Part shown: positions 1-9,200 of the stretch, in pieces
Position numbering within the stretch: the first letter of the stretch is position 1
Layout: every line of letters begins with the position of its first letter
NCBI RefSeq assembly: GCF_001274725.1
Contig: NZ_LGUF01000007.1
Location: forward strand, 3,096,028 to 3,160,027
Direction of reading: 5' to 3'
From: Sporosarcina globispora
GTDB taxonomy: Bacteria; Bacillota; Bacilli; Bacillales; Cytobacillaceae
DNA length: 64,000 nt
Made by a program: the position numbers and the translations under genes
The notes under the pieces: model-generated
Seen by the model: the letters and a program-made list of their open reading frames with translations, nothing else
The model's database searches: none
Told to the model about the DNA's origin: nothing

Positions 1-1115
1 AAAGAGAAAAGCTTATTGATTGTAGCGATACTCAGTCCGGCTGTTTTTGCAAGGTGTATAAGGAGAGGGTCATTGCTGCGCAATGAATACTGAAGTTGTT
101 TATCCTGTCCGATGGGGCCGTATACGGTACCCTCCAAATCAACAACGAAGCAGCTCGGTTTGTTCGATTGAGCCTTAATTAGGGCTTCACGTGCATTTAT
201 CTCCGCTTCGTTTGCGGTGTGCCCAAATCCTACCCCAAGGGAGGCTTCTAATTCTATTTTCATGGCTATTTCATTTAAGAGAGGAATTTTCTTGTATCTT
301 TGAGTGACTCTTTCAATTGCTCCGCGAGTGGTAATAAAACGGACCTCATCGCGGTCTGACCAATCAAATATCGCCTGTGCTTCTTCGCCAAAATCAATAA
401 GCAGGTTCTCAAGCACAGCTTTCTTGCGCTTTGTCTTATACTCAGACAAGTGGCTGGAGGTAAACAAATTATTGAAATGAAGGATTCCTATTGCTATTTG
501 CGTATTGCTTTTACGCAAAGCTTTTTCTTCCAATAGCACCTTTTGCAGACTTGTCCGGATGGCGGATTTAGTAGGAATAACCCTATAAACTAGAACTCCA
601 AGACTTTTTAGGGTTTCATAGACTGATTTTACACACGTAATTGCTACATCAATTTTATTGCTAGTCCATAGTTCATTATGAAAATTCACCAATTCACCTT
701 TTTTTTGGCTGGTGTTCTGAAATATTTCTTTAGGGTGAATTTCAAGCTCATCGAGGCATTCTTGCATTTCCTCTTCATCTAAAGTATCCATACTAAATCT
801 GAAAGGAGTATGAATTGGATTAAATTCGGTTTCAGTAATAATTTTGAAGAGTGTCCGATATAAGGCAGTCCCTGTTAGAGGTATAAAGACCATGGGCTTA
901 TCAGTAATCTGATGTTTTTTGGCGATCTGATATGGAATGGTGCCAGCAAATAAGAAAATATCAGCTTCATTCGTATGCTTCTTCACGATGTCCAATGTTT
1001 CTTGCTCATGATTATAGGGGGCCGATAACAAGATAATTTCATGGTATGCCTTACCTACTGTTTGCACTTGATCAATTACATCCTGAGGTCCAATGGCAAC
1101 GACTTTTTTCTTCAT
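1..1115 (-). CDS. Sensor/regulator with PrpR-N-like and degenerate nucleotide-cyclase-like domains (3' end outside window)
   Basis: An open frame starts at ATG 1115 (AGGAGG just upstream) and runs off the left edge without a stop, so about 371 residues are visible. The N-terminal half (signature LFAGTIPYQIA) looks like a Rossmann-type sensor domain of the PrpR-N kind. The C-terminal half carries LGVGFGHTANEAEINAREAL, the pattern of GGDEF-like/GTP cyclohydrolase III-like folds, but no GGDEF catalytic motif. The visible end (AGLSIATINKLFS) is the start of a winged-helix region. It is clearly a paralogue of the 431-residue protein at 45461, which keeps the DNA-binding end. Inferred role: ligand-responsive transcription regulator; its target genes probably lie to the left, outside the window. 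Confidence 0.75.
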   Translation of the reverse strand, partial: MKKKVVAIGPQDVIDQVQTVGKAYHEIILLSAPYNHEQETLDIVKKHTNEADIFLFAGTIPYQIAKKHQITDKPMVFIPLTGTALYRTLFKIITETEFNPIHTPFRFSMDTLDEEEMQECLDELEIHPKEIFQNTSQKKGELVNFHNELWTSNKIDVAITCVKSVYETLKSLGVLVYRVIPTKSAIRTSLQKVLLEEKALRKSNTQIAIGILHFNNLFTSSHLSEYKTKRKKAVLENLLIDFGEEAQAIFDWSDRDEVRFITTRGAIERVTQRYKKIPLLNEIAMKIELEASLGVGFGHTANEAEINAREALIKAQSNKPSCFVVDLEGTVYGPIGQDKQLQYSLRSNDPLLIHLAKTAGLSIATINKLFS

Positions 1116-1312
1116 CCAAAATCCTCCTTGTAATCTAAGATGTCCGGAATAGAATACTGAATAATCTGTTAATTATAGTAATCATGTTAACTGTCAGTCT
1201 ATTAAAAGTAAATGTCTTTAAATGGACCCAAAATAGATTTTTCACTCAAGTAAAGTGTATTGAAGGGTATGTTTATCTTTAGGGGGCTATAAATTTCACT
1301 TAACATTATTTT

Positions 1313-1337
1313 GAATATTCCTTTACAGGAATATTCC
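1313..1337 (+). promoter_or_regulatory. Candidate ArsR operator: repeated AATATTCC dyads
   Basis: GAATATTCC (1313-1321) and the perfect palindrome GGAATATTCC (1328-1337) lie 15 bp apart, about 110 bp before the ArsR-type gene and next to TATA-rich -10-like sequence. ArsR-type repressors often bind dyads in their own promoter. The position fits; binding is inferred. Confidence 0.35.
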
Positions 1338-1442
1338 TTATAGTGTATATTATTAGTAAGGAAAAATAAAATTAAGAAATGAGGTGGGATGGCCGCTTGA
1401 AATGAGAAGACAGGACACAAAAAAACTGGGAGATGATTCAAC

Positions 1443-1769
1443 ATGAACGGGCAAATTTTCAGTGCCCTTGCTGAGCCCAACCGCCTGGATATCATTGACC
1501 TGCTGCTGAAAGGAGCGCTTCCGGTGGGGGATATTGCAAAAAAGCTTGATTTGAACCAGCCTCAAACATCCAAGCATCTTCGCGTCCTATGCGACGCTGG
1601 CCTCGTGGAGGTTCAGCCGATCGCAAATCGCCGGATTTATAAGATCAGACCTGAACCGTTTCATGAGCTGGATAGGTGGCTTGATTCCTACCGTCGATTA
1701 TGGGAAGACAGGATGGATAGGCTGGATGATTACCTTAATGTATTGCAGGGCAAAAAACCTTTGAATTGA
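1443..1769 (+). CDS. ArsR-family winged-helix repressor (SdpR-like)
   Basis: 108 residues, start ATG 1443 with GGGAG upstream. The opening (FSALAEPNRLDIIDLLLKG) and recognition-helix region (NQPQTSKHLRVLCDAGLVEV) are typical of the ArsR/SmtB winged helix. No Cys cluster of a metal sensor is visible, which points to the SdpR/'autorepressor' subgroup that is commonly encoded just before an AHSA1/SRPBCC gene, as here. It probably represses itself and the downstream gene. Likely a dimeric cytoplasmic DNA-binding protein; the effector is unknown. Confidence 0.85.
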   Translation: MNGQIFSALAEPNRLDIIDLLLKGALPVGDIAKKLDLNQPQTSKHLRVLCDAGLVEVQPIANRRIYKIRPEPFHELDRWLDSYRRLWEDRMDRLDDYLNVLQGKKPLN

Positions 1770-1864
1770 TTCATGAATAAATGAGTATGCTCAATAAGAT
1801 CTGCTTCATGAGTTACAGACAGAAATCAGGTTTTTCAAATACATCTAATAATGGAGGAGTTACA

Positions 1865-2380
1865 ATGTCTAATAATGCAATGCTTTCGAGAGTAGAAGAT
1901 GAACGAGTGTTAGTATTGGAGCGCGAATTCGATGCGCCGCGGGAACTTATGTATAAAATGTTCAAAGAGCCAGAGCATCTCAAAAATTGGTGGGGCCCAA
2001 AAGGCTGGGAGCTTCCTGTTTGCACCGTTGACTTCAGGCCAGGGGGAGTATGGCATTATTGCATGAAATGCGTGGATCGGAACCAGGGCCAATTTTATGG
2101 CATGGAATCCTGGGGCAAGGGTATATATAAGGAGATGAACGAGCCAGAAAGCATTGCTTATACAGATTATTTCTCGGATGCGGAAGGGAATATTAACGAG
2201 GATATGCCTTCAACCGAAGTGACGCTGGAATTCGTGGATGTGGACGGCAAAACAAGATTAATAAACCGTGGAGAATATGTTTCCGCCGAGGCACTCAACT
2301 CCGTAATGGAAATGGGTATGCTTCAAGGCATTACGGAAACATGGAACCGTCTGGAAGAATATTTGAAGGAAGCCAAATAA
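1865..2380 (+). CDS. SRPBCC / AHSA1-type ligand-binding protein
   Basis: 171 residues. The frame is open from 1781, but GGAGG at about 1855 sets the start at ATG 1865. Motifs REFDAPRELMYKMFKEPEHLKNWWGP and the C-terminal helix GITETWNRLEEYLKEAK are the N- and C-terminal signatures of AHSA1-like START-fold proteins (Aha1 C-terminal domain family). Paired with the ArsR gene 95 bp upstream, a common arrangement in Bacillus. The fold holds a hydrophobic ligand pocket; the true ligand is unknown and cannot be read from sequence. A terminator follows 44 bp after the stop. Confidence 0.85.
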   Translation: MSNNAMLSRVEDERVLVLEREFDAPRELMYKMFKEPEHLKNWWGPKGWELPVCTVDFRPGGVWHYCMKCVDRNQGQFYGMESWGKGIYKEMNEPESIAYTDYFSDAEGNINEDMPSTEVTLEFVDVDGKTRLINRGEYVSAEALNSVMEMGMLQGITETWNRLEEYLKEAK

Positions 2381-2423
2381 AGAAAACACACGTACACAGA
2401 CTTGATAGGGAACAAATAGTTAT

Positions 2424-2460
2424 AGCGTTTATCCATGAAGGATAAACGCTTATTTTTATA
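2424..2460 (+). terminator. Rho-independent terminator after ArsR-AHSA1 pair
   Basis: A perfect 11-bp stem (AGCGTTTATCC / GGATAAACGCT) with loop ATGAA, followed by TATTTTTATA. Confidence 0.85.
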
Positions 2461-2538
2461 GTGCTTCTTCAATATAGTGTAATGCTTTAAATATAAATCC
2501 CGTTAAGTTAATACATTTAAAAACACCTATTTTTAATG

Positions 2539-2645
2539 TGAACTGCACCCCTTAAAGTAGATGTTGAAAAACCCTCTTATTGGGCAACACTGCTTCAAGG
2601 GGTGATTTTTTATGGCAAAAAAAGGACAAAAGTCCAAAAATTATT
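2539..2645 (+). mobile_element. Left-end remnant of an IS3-family insertion sequence
   Basis: TGAACTGCACCCC at about 2538 resembles the terminal repeat of IS3-group elements. It is followed by a short leader and an ATG at 2612 opening with MAKKGQKSKNYS, which matches the usual start of IS3 OrfA. After about 11 codons the sequence departs from any transposase. The rest of the element is missing; the 222-bp open frame that continues from it is not a real gene. The fragment sits directly beside the rearranged MMPL gene and may mark one breakpoint. Confidence 0.55.
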
Positions 2646-2699
2646 CTGTCATGAAAGGCCAATCTTATGTTGAAATTGAAGGCACTGAATATTTTTTAG

Positions 2700-2985
2700 T
2701 TGAAGGAGATGCAACAGACCCTACATCCGAATCGAAATCCTTGATACTATTTAACATATCTGTTATATCTTTGCTGAATGCCTCCGAATCAAGTGTTTCA
2801 CCCTCCGGTGCTTTAAATACGACTTGTACCTGAGCTCCTGTATCAGAATTTGGGAAAGCATCAGTCAGCAGTTCCTTAGCATCCTCTGCCGGTGTATTAG
2901 GTATTGTGAATTCTTCCTCGAATATAAATCCAGCTGTCATCGTCACTAGACCTAAAGCAATCAGAATTGCTAACGAACCGAACAC
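2700..2985 (-). pseudogene. Inverted N-terminal fragment of an MMPL-family exporter
   Basis: On the minus strand this encodes a membrane helix (SLAILIALGLVTMTAGF) followed by EEEFTIPNTPAEDAKELL and QVQVVFKAPEGETL, the standard first 100 or so residues of Bacillus YdfJ/MMPL-type transporters. The rest of the protein is encoded on the opposite strand immediately to the right (2986-4487). The coding match ends at about 2700 after GSVASP. The initiation region and the residues that should follow (about 80) are absent. It is read as one part of a gene split by an inversion, not as a separate small gene. Confidence 0.7.
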
Positions 2986-4487
2986 TACACTATCTCTTAC
3001 TTTGGCAATAATGCTGGGCTTGGCGGTCGGAATTGATTATGCACTATTCATTATGTCTCGTTTCAGACAGCAGCTCTCAGAGGGGAACTCTGTTAAAGAA
3101 GCCGTAGGAATTGCAGTTGGGACGTCGGGGAGTGCTGTTGTATTTGCAGGTTTAACGGTCATCATTGGTCTGTTAGGTCTCGCTGTAACCGGAATTCCGT
3201 TCTTAACTGTAATGGGACTAGCCTCTTCTGTAAGTATCTTACTAGATGTAGTGGTTTCTATTACTGTATTACCAGCATTACTTGGAATGATAGGGCATCG
3301 GATGGCTCCCGGAAAAGGAAACCGATTGTTCAAAAAATTTGGAACCAAAGAAGGACAGCCTAAAAAGAATAGCTGGGGTAAAATTTTAACAGGGCGTCCG
3401 GTGCTAGTTACAATCGTCTCTATAGCTTTGCTTGTTGTTATTGCTATACCATTTACTCATATGAACCTGGGATTACCGGATAATGGGACAGCGAATTCGA
3501 AAGATTCCACGGAACACAAAGCATATGAACTTCTTTCTGATGCCTATGGAGAAGGATTCCATGCAACCTTGATCGCAGCAGCAAAAATCGACAAAGATAA
3601 AAGCACTGAACAGGTTCAGCAGGATATTCAGGGCATTAGACAAGATATCAGTGATTTAGATGGCGTAAAGAGCGTAACGCAGGCTATGCCGAATGAAACG
3701 GGAGACCTGTATATTATTTCCGTAACTCCGGAAACAGGACCGAATGATGAGGAAACCAAGGATATTGTAAAAGAGATTCGTGGTCTCACCAATCAGGATA
3801 TGGAATTGATAGTCACCGGTACAACCGCTATGAATATTGATATCTCGGATAAACTGAGTGATGCACTTCCAAACTTCGCGGCGCTCATTGTTGGACTGGC
3901 ATATGTTATTCTAGTGCTAGTATTTAGGTCTATATTGCTGCCATTGAAAGCAGTATTAGGTTTCCTACTTTCCATCGGTACCACTTTAGGGTTTGTCGTA
4001 TTTGTTATTCAAAATGGGAATATGATCGACTTATTCGGGTTCTCTGGTGAAAGCTCGATACGCCTTCCTGCCAATCGTAGGAATCGGCATTCTATTCGGT
4101 TTAGCTATGGATTACGAGGTATTCCTTGTCAGCAGAATGCAAGAGGTATATTCTCAAACTAAAGAACCGAAAAAAGCTATTCTTGCGGGAATCCAAGATA
4201 GTGGCAAGGTCGTAATCGCAGCAGGTTTGATTATGATCGCGGTATTCGTAGGATTCATGCTGACACCTGATGCAATGATCAGATCTATCGGTATGGCTTT
4301 AGCCTTCCGTGTACTATTTGACGCCTTTGTTGTAAGACTGACGCTCGTTCCGGCTGTCATGACATTGATGGGAAAAGCCGCATGGTACTTGCCAAAATGG
4401 TTAGATAATATTCTTCCAAAAATAGATGTCGAGGGAGAAAGTATTTTGAAACACAAGGAACATAAAACGGAGAGGAAATCTTCATAA
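2986..4487 (+). pseudogene. MMPL-family (RND-type) exporter, C-terminal part, frameshifted
   Basis: From about 2990 the + strand encodes LGLAVGIDYALFIMSRFR and further membrane helices of an MMPL transporter (YdfJ-like lipid/drug export by proton motive force). The frame breaks near 4050: the first frame leaves the family after FGFSGE, and the next frame resumes with FLPIVGIGILFGLAMDYEVFLVSRM up to the stop at 4487. The N-terminus lies inverted to the left. Two independent lesions (inversion plus frameshift) make function very unlikely. The second GxxxD-type motif (GLAMDYE) is intact in the shifted frame. Confidence 0.75.
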
Positions 4488-4546
4488 ATAATAAAGTACA
4501 TCTAAGTGAGTAATAAAAAAGTCAGATAACTAGGGTGAGGTACTTT

Positions 4547-5845
4547 ATGTCTATAGGGAAAATCATTTATTATCACCGCAAGAAGCAGCATAAGACGCAG
4601 GAACAGCTTTGCCAGGGGATTTGTTCTGTTACTCACCTGAGTAAAATCGAAAACAATTTTAAAGAAGCAAATATAAAAACGCTGCAAATGCTATGTGAGA
4701 GATTAGAGATATCAATTGAGGAAGAAAATAAAAAAACGCAGCTTTTAAAACGGAAGCTAGAACTCTTTTACGATGCTATGGAACGGCTTTTTAAAGACAA
4801 AGCAGCAACATTATATACAGAGCTATTAGAGCATAAAGAATATGTCCAATGCACAGAGATGATATATGTATACGAGCTATATATGCTTCGTTACTTATTA
4901 TTGTTGAATCGATTTTCGGAATTTGAAGAAGTATCGTCGAAAATGAAAAAGGATGTAACAAAGTATTCTTCATATGAGGCGTATGTATGGGATTTCCTCC
5001 AAGCCATTTATTATGGACTAACACAACAATACGTACAATCACTCGAGATTCTGAATCGTTTAGAAGAAAAGGCAGAACAATATAGTGGAAAAATCACTGA
5101 TTATTATTACTATAGAGCCGCAACGCATGGCCATTTGTTTCAGTATTCTTTGTCTCTTCATTATGCATACAAATCATTGCGCGTTTTGCAAGATACGAAC
5201 AATACCTTACGTATTGTACATGTAAAAATCATTATAGCGGTTAATTTAATATACATCGGTAAATTTGAGAGAGCGGATCAAATGCTCGTTCTCGTCTTAA
5301 GTGACGCTGAATTACTGGGGGATACAGACATGAAAGCAATCGCTCTTCATAACCTGGGATTCTTGTATCACAGAAAAGGGAATTTTCAAAAGATGCTCGA
5401 ATATTTCTCTAAATCTCTTGAATTAAAGCAAAAATATACATACGACTATTATTTGACGGTTTCAAGTATGGCAGAAGCGCTTATCGAATTTAACCAACAG
5501 GAAAAGGCGGCCGCACTATTAAAACAAGAATTGGATTCCTTTCAAGACTGCCAATCACCAAGATATCTAGACCTAAAAATACTTTATCTTGAAGCTCTTG
5601 GTAATAAAAAGACGCTCGTCCAATATTTAATAAAGCATGGCATTCCGTTGGTAGAACTGCAAAGGGATTTCAGAAGAGCAATTAAATATTTTGAAATGAT
5701 AACAGCGTATTATAAAGAAAAAAATGACCACTCTTCCGCTATCCATTATCTTCAAGAATCCAATCAGTTTCTTAAGAAGTTACTATTTAGTATTGAAAGT
5801 CCTGTGGCGCTAGAGAATTTGGAGTTAAAGTTAGAGGATAATTAA
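4547..5845 (+). CDS. HTH-TPR transcription regulator (RNPP/PlcR-like architecture)
   Basis: 432 residues from ATG 4547, chosen over GTG 4535 because AGGGTGAGG sits just before it. Residues about 1-60 form a Cro/C1-type helix-turn-helix (IGKIIYYHRKKQHKTQEQL...THLSKIEN). The remainder is helical with TPR-like pairs (ALHNLGFLYHRKGNFQKMLEYFSKSLEL). This is the layout of RNPP regulators (PlcR, NprR, Rap-like), which bind short secreted peptides. No cognate signal-peptide gene was found in the 380 bp downstream, so peptide control is only inferred. Its neighbour is a large secreted protease, the class of gene NprR-type regulators often control. Confidence 0.75.
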   Translation: MSIGKIIYYHRKKQHKTQEQLCQGICSVTHLSKIENNFKEANIKTLQMLCERLEISIEEENKKTQLLKRKLELFYDAMERLFKDKAATLYTELLEHKEYVQCTEMIYVYELYMLRYLLLLNRFSEFEEVSSKMKKDVTKYSSYEAYVWDFLQAIYYGLTQQYVQSLEILNRLEEKAEQYSGKITDYYYYRAATHGHLFQYSLSLHYAYKSLRVLQDTNNTLRIVHVKIIIAVNLIYIGKFERADQMLVLVLSDAELLGDTDMKAIALHNLGFLYHRKGNFQKMLEYFSKSLELKQKYTYDYYLTVSSMAEALIEFNQQEKAAALLKQELDSFQDCQSPRYLDLKILYLEALGNKKTLVQYLIKHGIPLVELQRDFRRAIKYFEMITAYYKEKNDHSSAIHYLQESNQFLKKLLFSIESPVALENLELKLEDN

Positions 5846-5860
5846 TGAGATTTTAATGGA

Positions 5861-5895
5861 AAAAGGACAATTGTGAAAACAGTTGTCCTTTTTAT
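5861..5895 (+). terminator. Terminator after the TPR regulator
   Basis: AAAAGGACAA (5861-5870) pairs with TTGTCCTTTT (5883-5892), followed by T-rich sequence; it separates the regulator from the protease gene. Confidence 0.8.
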
Positions 5896-5937
5896 TATTT
5901 TGGTAATTCAATCCGTGAAAGTGTTTTGTTTTATAGT

Positions 5938-6147
5938 AATTTTCCCAAGTTTAAAAACATACGATTTTCAATCTTTTTTCGTGTTTTTGTTAGTTTTTTT
6001 GGACAATAACCCCCATGAATTCGTAAAATCTTACTCTAAATAACAAGAATTTTCCCAATTAACAGACTTTTATTTTTTATCTATAATGAGATTGCACAGA
6101 GAGATCATTTTTCCTGCATTCAAATGGGTGGAAAAGTAATGATCATA
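5938..6147 (+). promoter_or_regulatory. Promoter and structured leader of the subtilase gene
   Basis: TTAACA (6059-6064) and TATAAT (6082-6087) with 17-bp spacing form a good SigA promoter about 140 bp before the protease start. The direct repeat AATTTTCCCAA occurs at 5938-5948 and 6048-6058, the second abutting the -35, and could be a regulator site. In the leader, GATCATTTTTCC (from 6103) can pair imperfectly with GGAAAAGTAATGATC (to 6144), a stable 5' stem. Promoter call is firm; operator and leader functions are inference. Confidence 0.55.
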
Positions 6148-6228
6148 TGTTAAAAGAGAGGAGAAGAAAACTATCAAATTATTTCTGGTGCAATTAAATA
6201 AGTTTATTTACTAGAAAGCGGGGGTCTT

Positions 6229-9200
6229 ATGGAAATTCATTCATTATTTAAAAAAACAGCTGTTGTTGCGTTATCAGCTGGTTTAGTCATTTCACCGATT
6301 CACTCGGTATTATCCACCGAAGCATTCGCAAAAGAGCTTAAAACAGAGGACATTCTGTCTTCCTTGACAAAAGAACAGCGTGAAGCATTACATCAGTTAC
6401 AATTGAACGATCATTCTGGCCTGCAAGGTTTTAATGAGGCGGATCTAGAATCGAAAGAAGACATATCCGTCATTGTCAAATTTAAATCAAAACCTAGTAA
6501 AGTGGCTGTATTGGACGCAGCTGTAAAAGGGAAAACATTAAAAAATGAAGATGCAGCTGCACAAGTCGAAAAGGAACATAAAACTTTCAAAGAAGATATT
6601 AAAAAATACTTGCCTCATGAGAACTCCAAATCGAAAAGTATTTCTAATTCCATCACCCAGACGTTCAAAAAAGCTTATAACGGCGTAGCCATGAAATTGC
6701 CGGGAGATCAAGTAAAGCTCCTTTTAGAATCGGATGTCGTCCAAGCTGTCTACAAAAACCAGACCTTTACGGTTGATCCTATTAAGCAAGATCTGCCAAA
6801 GGATGTTGATCGAGAAATCACTACTTCGGTTGAGAGTATTCCTTATTTAAAGATTGATAAGTTACATAAGAAAGGTATTACTGGAGAAGGCGTAAAAGTA
6901 GCCGTTCTTGATACAGGAATTGACTATAATCACCCTGATTTAAAGGATGCTTACAAAGGCGGATATGATTTTGTCGATAATGATAATGACCCAATGGAAA
7001 CAACATATGCGGAATGGGAGAAATCAAATCAGCCTGAGTATTCTCCATATGGAAGTGCCTATTATACTTCGCATGGCACGCATGTCTCTGGAACGATCGC
7101 AGGTCAGAACAAAAATGATAGTGAAGTGTCTGTAGTGGGTGTCGCGCCAGATGCTGACCTTTATGTATACCGTGTTTTAGGACCATATGGAAGCGGAACA
7201 TCTGAAGCGGTCATCGCAGGTATTGAAAAAGCAGTGGAAGATGGTATGGATGTCATGAACCTTTCATTAGGGGCAACGGTTAATGATCCGTATTATCCAA
7301 CGAGCACAGCGATTAATTACGCGGTGTTAAATGGTGTGACCGCTGTTGTTTCTGCAGGGAATTCTGGTCCAGATTCGAACACAGTAGGCTCTCCTGGAAC
7401 AGCGGCACTGGCACTTACTGTCGGAGCAAGTGATGTTCCTGTTGCGCTAACGACGTTTACAGGAAGCATTTCAGGAAACTGGTCCACTGAGCTTATCAGC
7501 ATGGGAAGAAGCTTTGCGGATGATTTCTCCACTTTAAATGGGCAATCTCTTGAGCTTGTCGATGTAGGCTTAGGTACACAAGAGGAATATGCAGGCAAAG
7601 ATGTTAAAGGGAGAATTGCTTTTGTTCAACGCGGGAATTTTGCCCTCAATGACAAAATCAGATTTGCCAAAGAACATGGTGCGAAAGCTGTTATTATGTA
7701 TAACAATGTGGACGGACAGATCGGCGTGAATCTAGGGGAATCAACTGTATTTGTTCCGGCTTTCTCTATGACCAAAGCAGCAGGTGAGCAATTAAAAGCG
7801 AAAATTGCGCAAGGAAACACGACCTTTACGTTCTCCAACTTGAAAGATATCGTTTCCGAAGGAGATAAATTAGCTGACTTCAGTTCAAGAGGGCCAGTCA
7901 ATGGTAATTATGATATGAAACCAGAGGTCGTTGCTCCTGGAGTAAGCGTTCTATCTACATTCCCTTCCTATATGATTGATCACGAGCATCAGGAAGATTA
8001 TAAGTATGCTTATGCACGTCTTTCAGGAACATCTATGGCGGCACCGCACACGGCTGGAATCGCCGCATTATTATTAGAGGCGAATCCGAAACTTGATCCA
8101 GATGACATTAAAACGGTTCTAATGAATACGGCAGATCCATTAAATGGTGAGTATAGTTTGTATGAAGTGGGTGCTGGCCGAGTCGACCCTTATCAAGCCA
8201 TCCATGGCCAAATGAAAATGCAAGTGACCGATGAAACCGACATTCCAGATGGCGAAGATTTCGTGAAGGTTAAGAATCCATCCGGAGATATAAACTTTGG
8301 CATTCATTTTGGTGCGGAAGGCAGCAATGTAAGAGCGAATGAAAGCATAAGTTTTACAAACAACAGTGATATCACTAAGAATTTCACAGTTTCTATCGAA
8401 GAAAATGCAGCAGAAGGTACGAACAGTCTAAGTAAAAATGGCGTCTCCGTTAGCACCAGTAAAAACATTAAAGTTAAAGCAAACCAAGAAGTGAAACAAA
8501 ATGTATTCTTGACAGCGCCTAAAACGGCTAAAGCAGGACGATACGAAGGGTTTGTTGTATTGACAAACAAAGAAGATTCGTCCGATAAGTATCGCATTCC
8601 ATTTAACTTTAGAATTACAAAAGATGGATTAAGCTCCCTAGACCTGCTTACACCCACCATTTCACCGCCATACTTAAATCAAGGAAGAACGACGATTGAT
8701 AATCGTTTAGGTGCTCTAGTTATATTCAATTTAAGTTCACCAGGGAAAACAATGGATGTCACCCTTCAAGATGGAGAAACGGGGAAAGACTTAGGTCTAA
8801 TCGGAACGCTGGATTTAACTTCTACACCTCTGGATAAAGACCTTTTCCTATTTGCGTTTAATGGAAGCTACTATCCATTTACTGGGTACTCCAAACAGCC
8901 TATAGCAGAAGAAGCGAGTTATGCAAAGCCTGGGCACTATAAGTTGAATTTTACGACAACAAGTCAAACTGGAAAAGTGACAGAAGAAGCGCGGGATATT
9001 TACATCGATATTGACGATCCGACATTTACAAGCTCGTTAGATGGACCATCTCCGTTTGTTGAATATAAGCCAGGTCAAGCAACCTATCCATTTGAAATTC
9101 AAGTAACGGATCCACTTGTGGAAGAGATGCAAAATGCTGGAGTAGATATCGATCAATCTTCGAATTCAGTCATTTATACTTGGGGTGATTGGGGCTTCCC

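Noticed and set aside
2612..2833. 73-codon open frame on the + strand
   Set aside because: Only its first 11 codons match an IS3 OrfA start; the rest is antisense to the inverted MMPL fragment.
5846..6228. PlcR box or signal-peptide gene near the TPR regulator
   Set aside because: No TATGnAnnnnTnCATA site was found, and the only short frame (17 codons from 6086) overlaps the -10 box and has no ribosome site.
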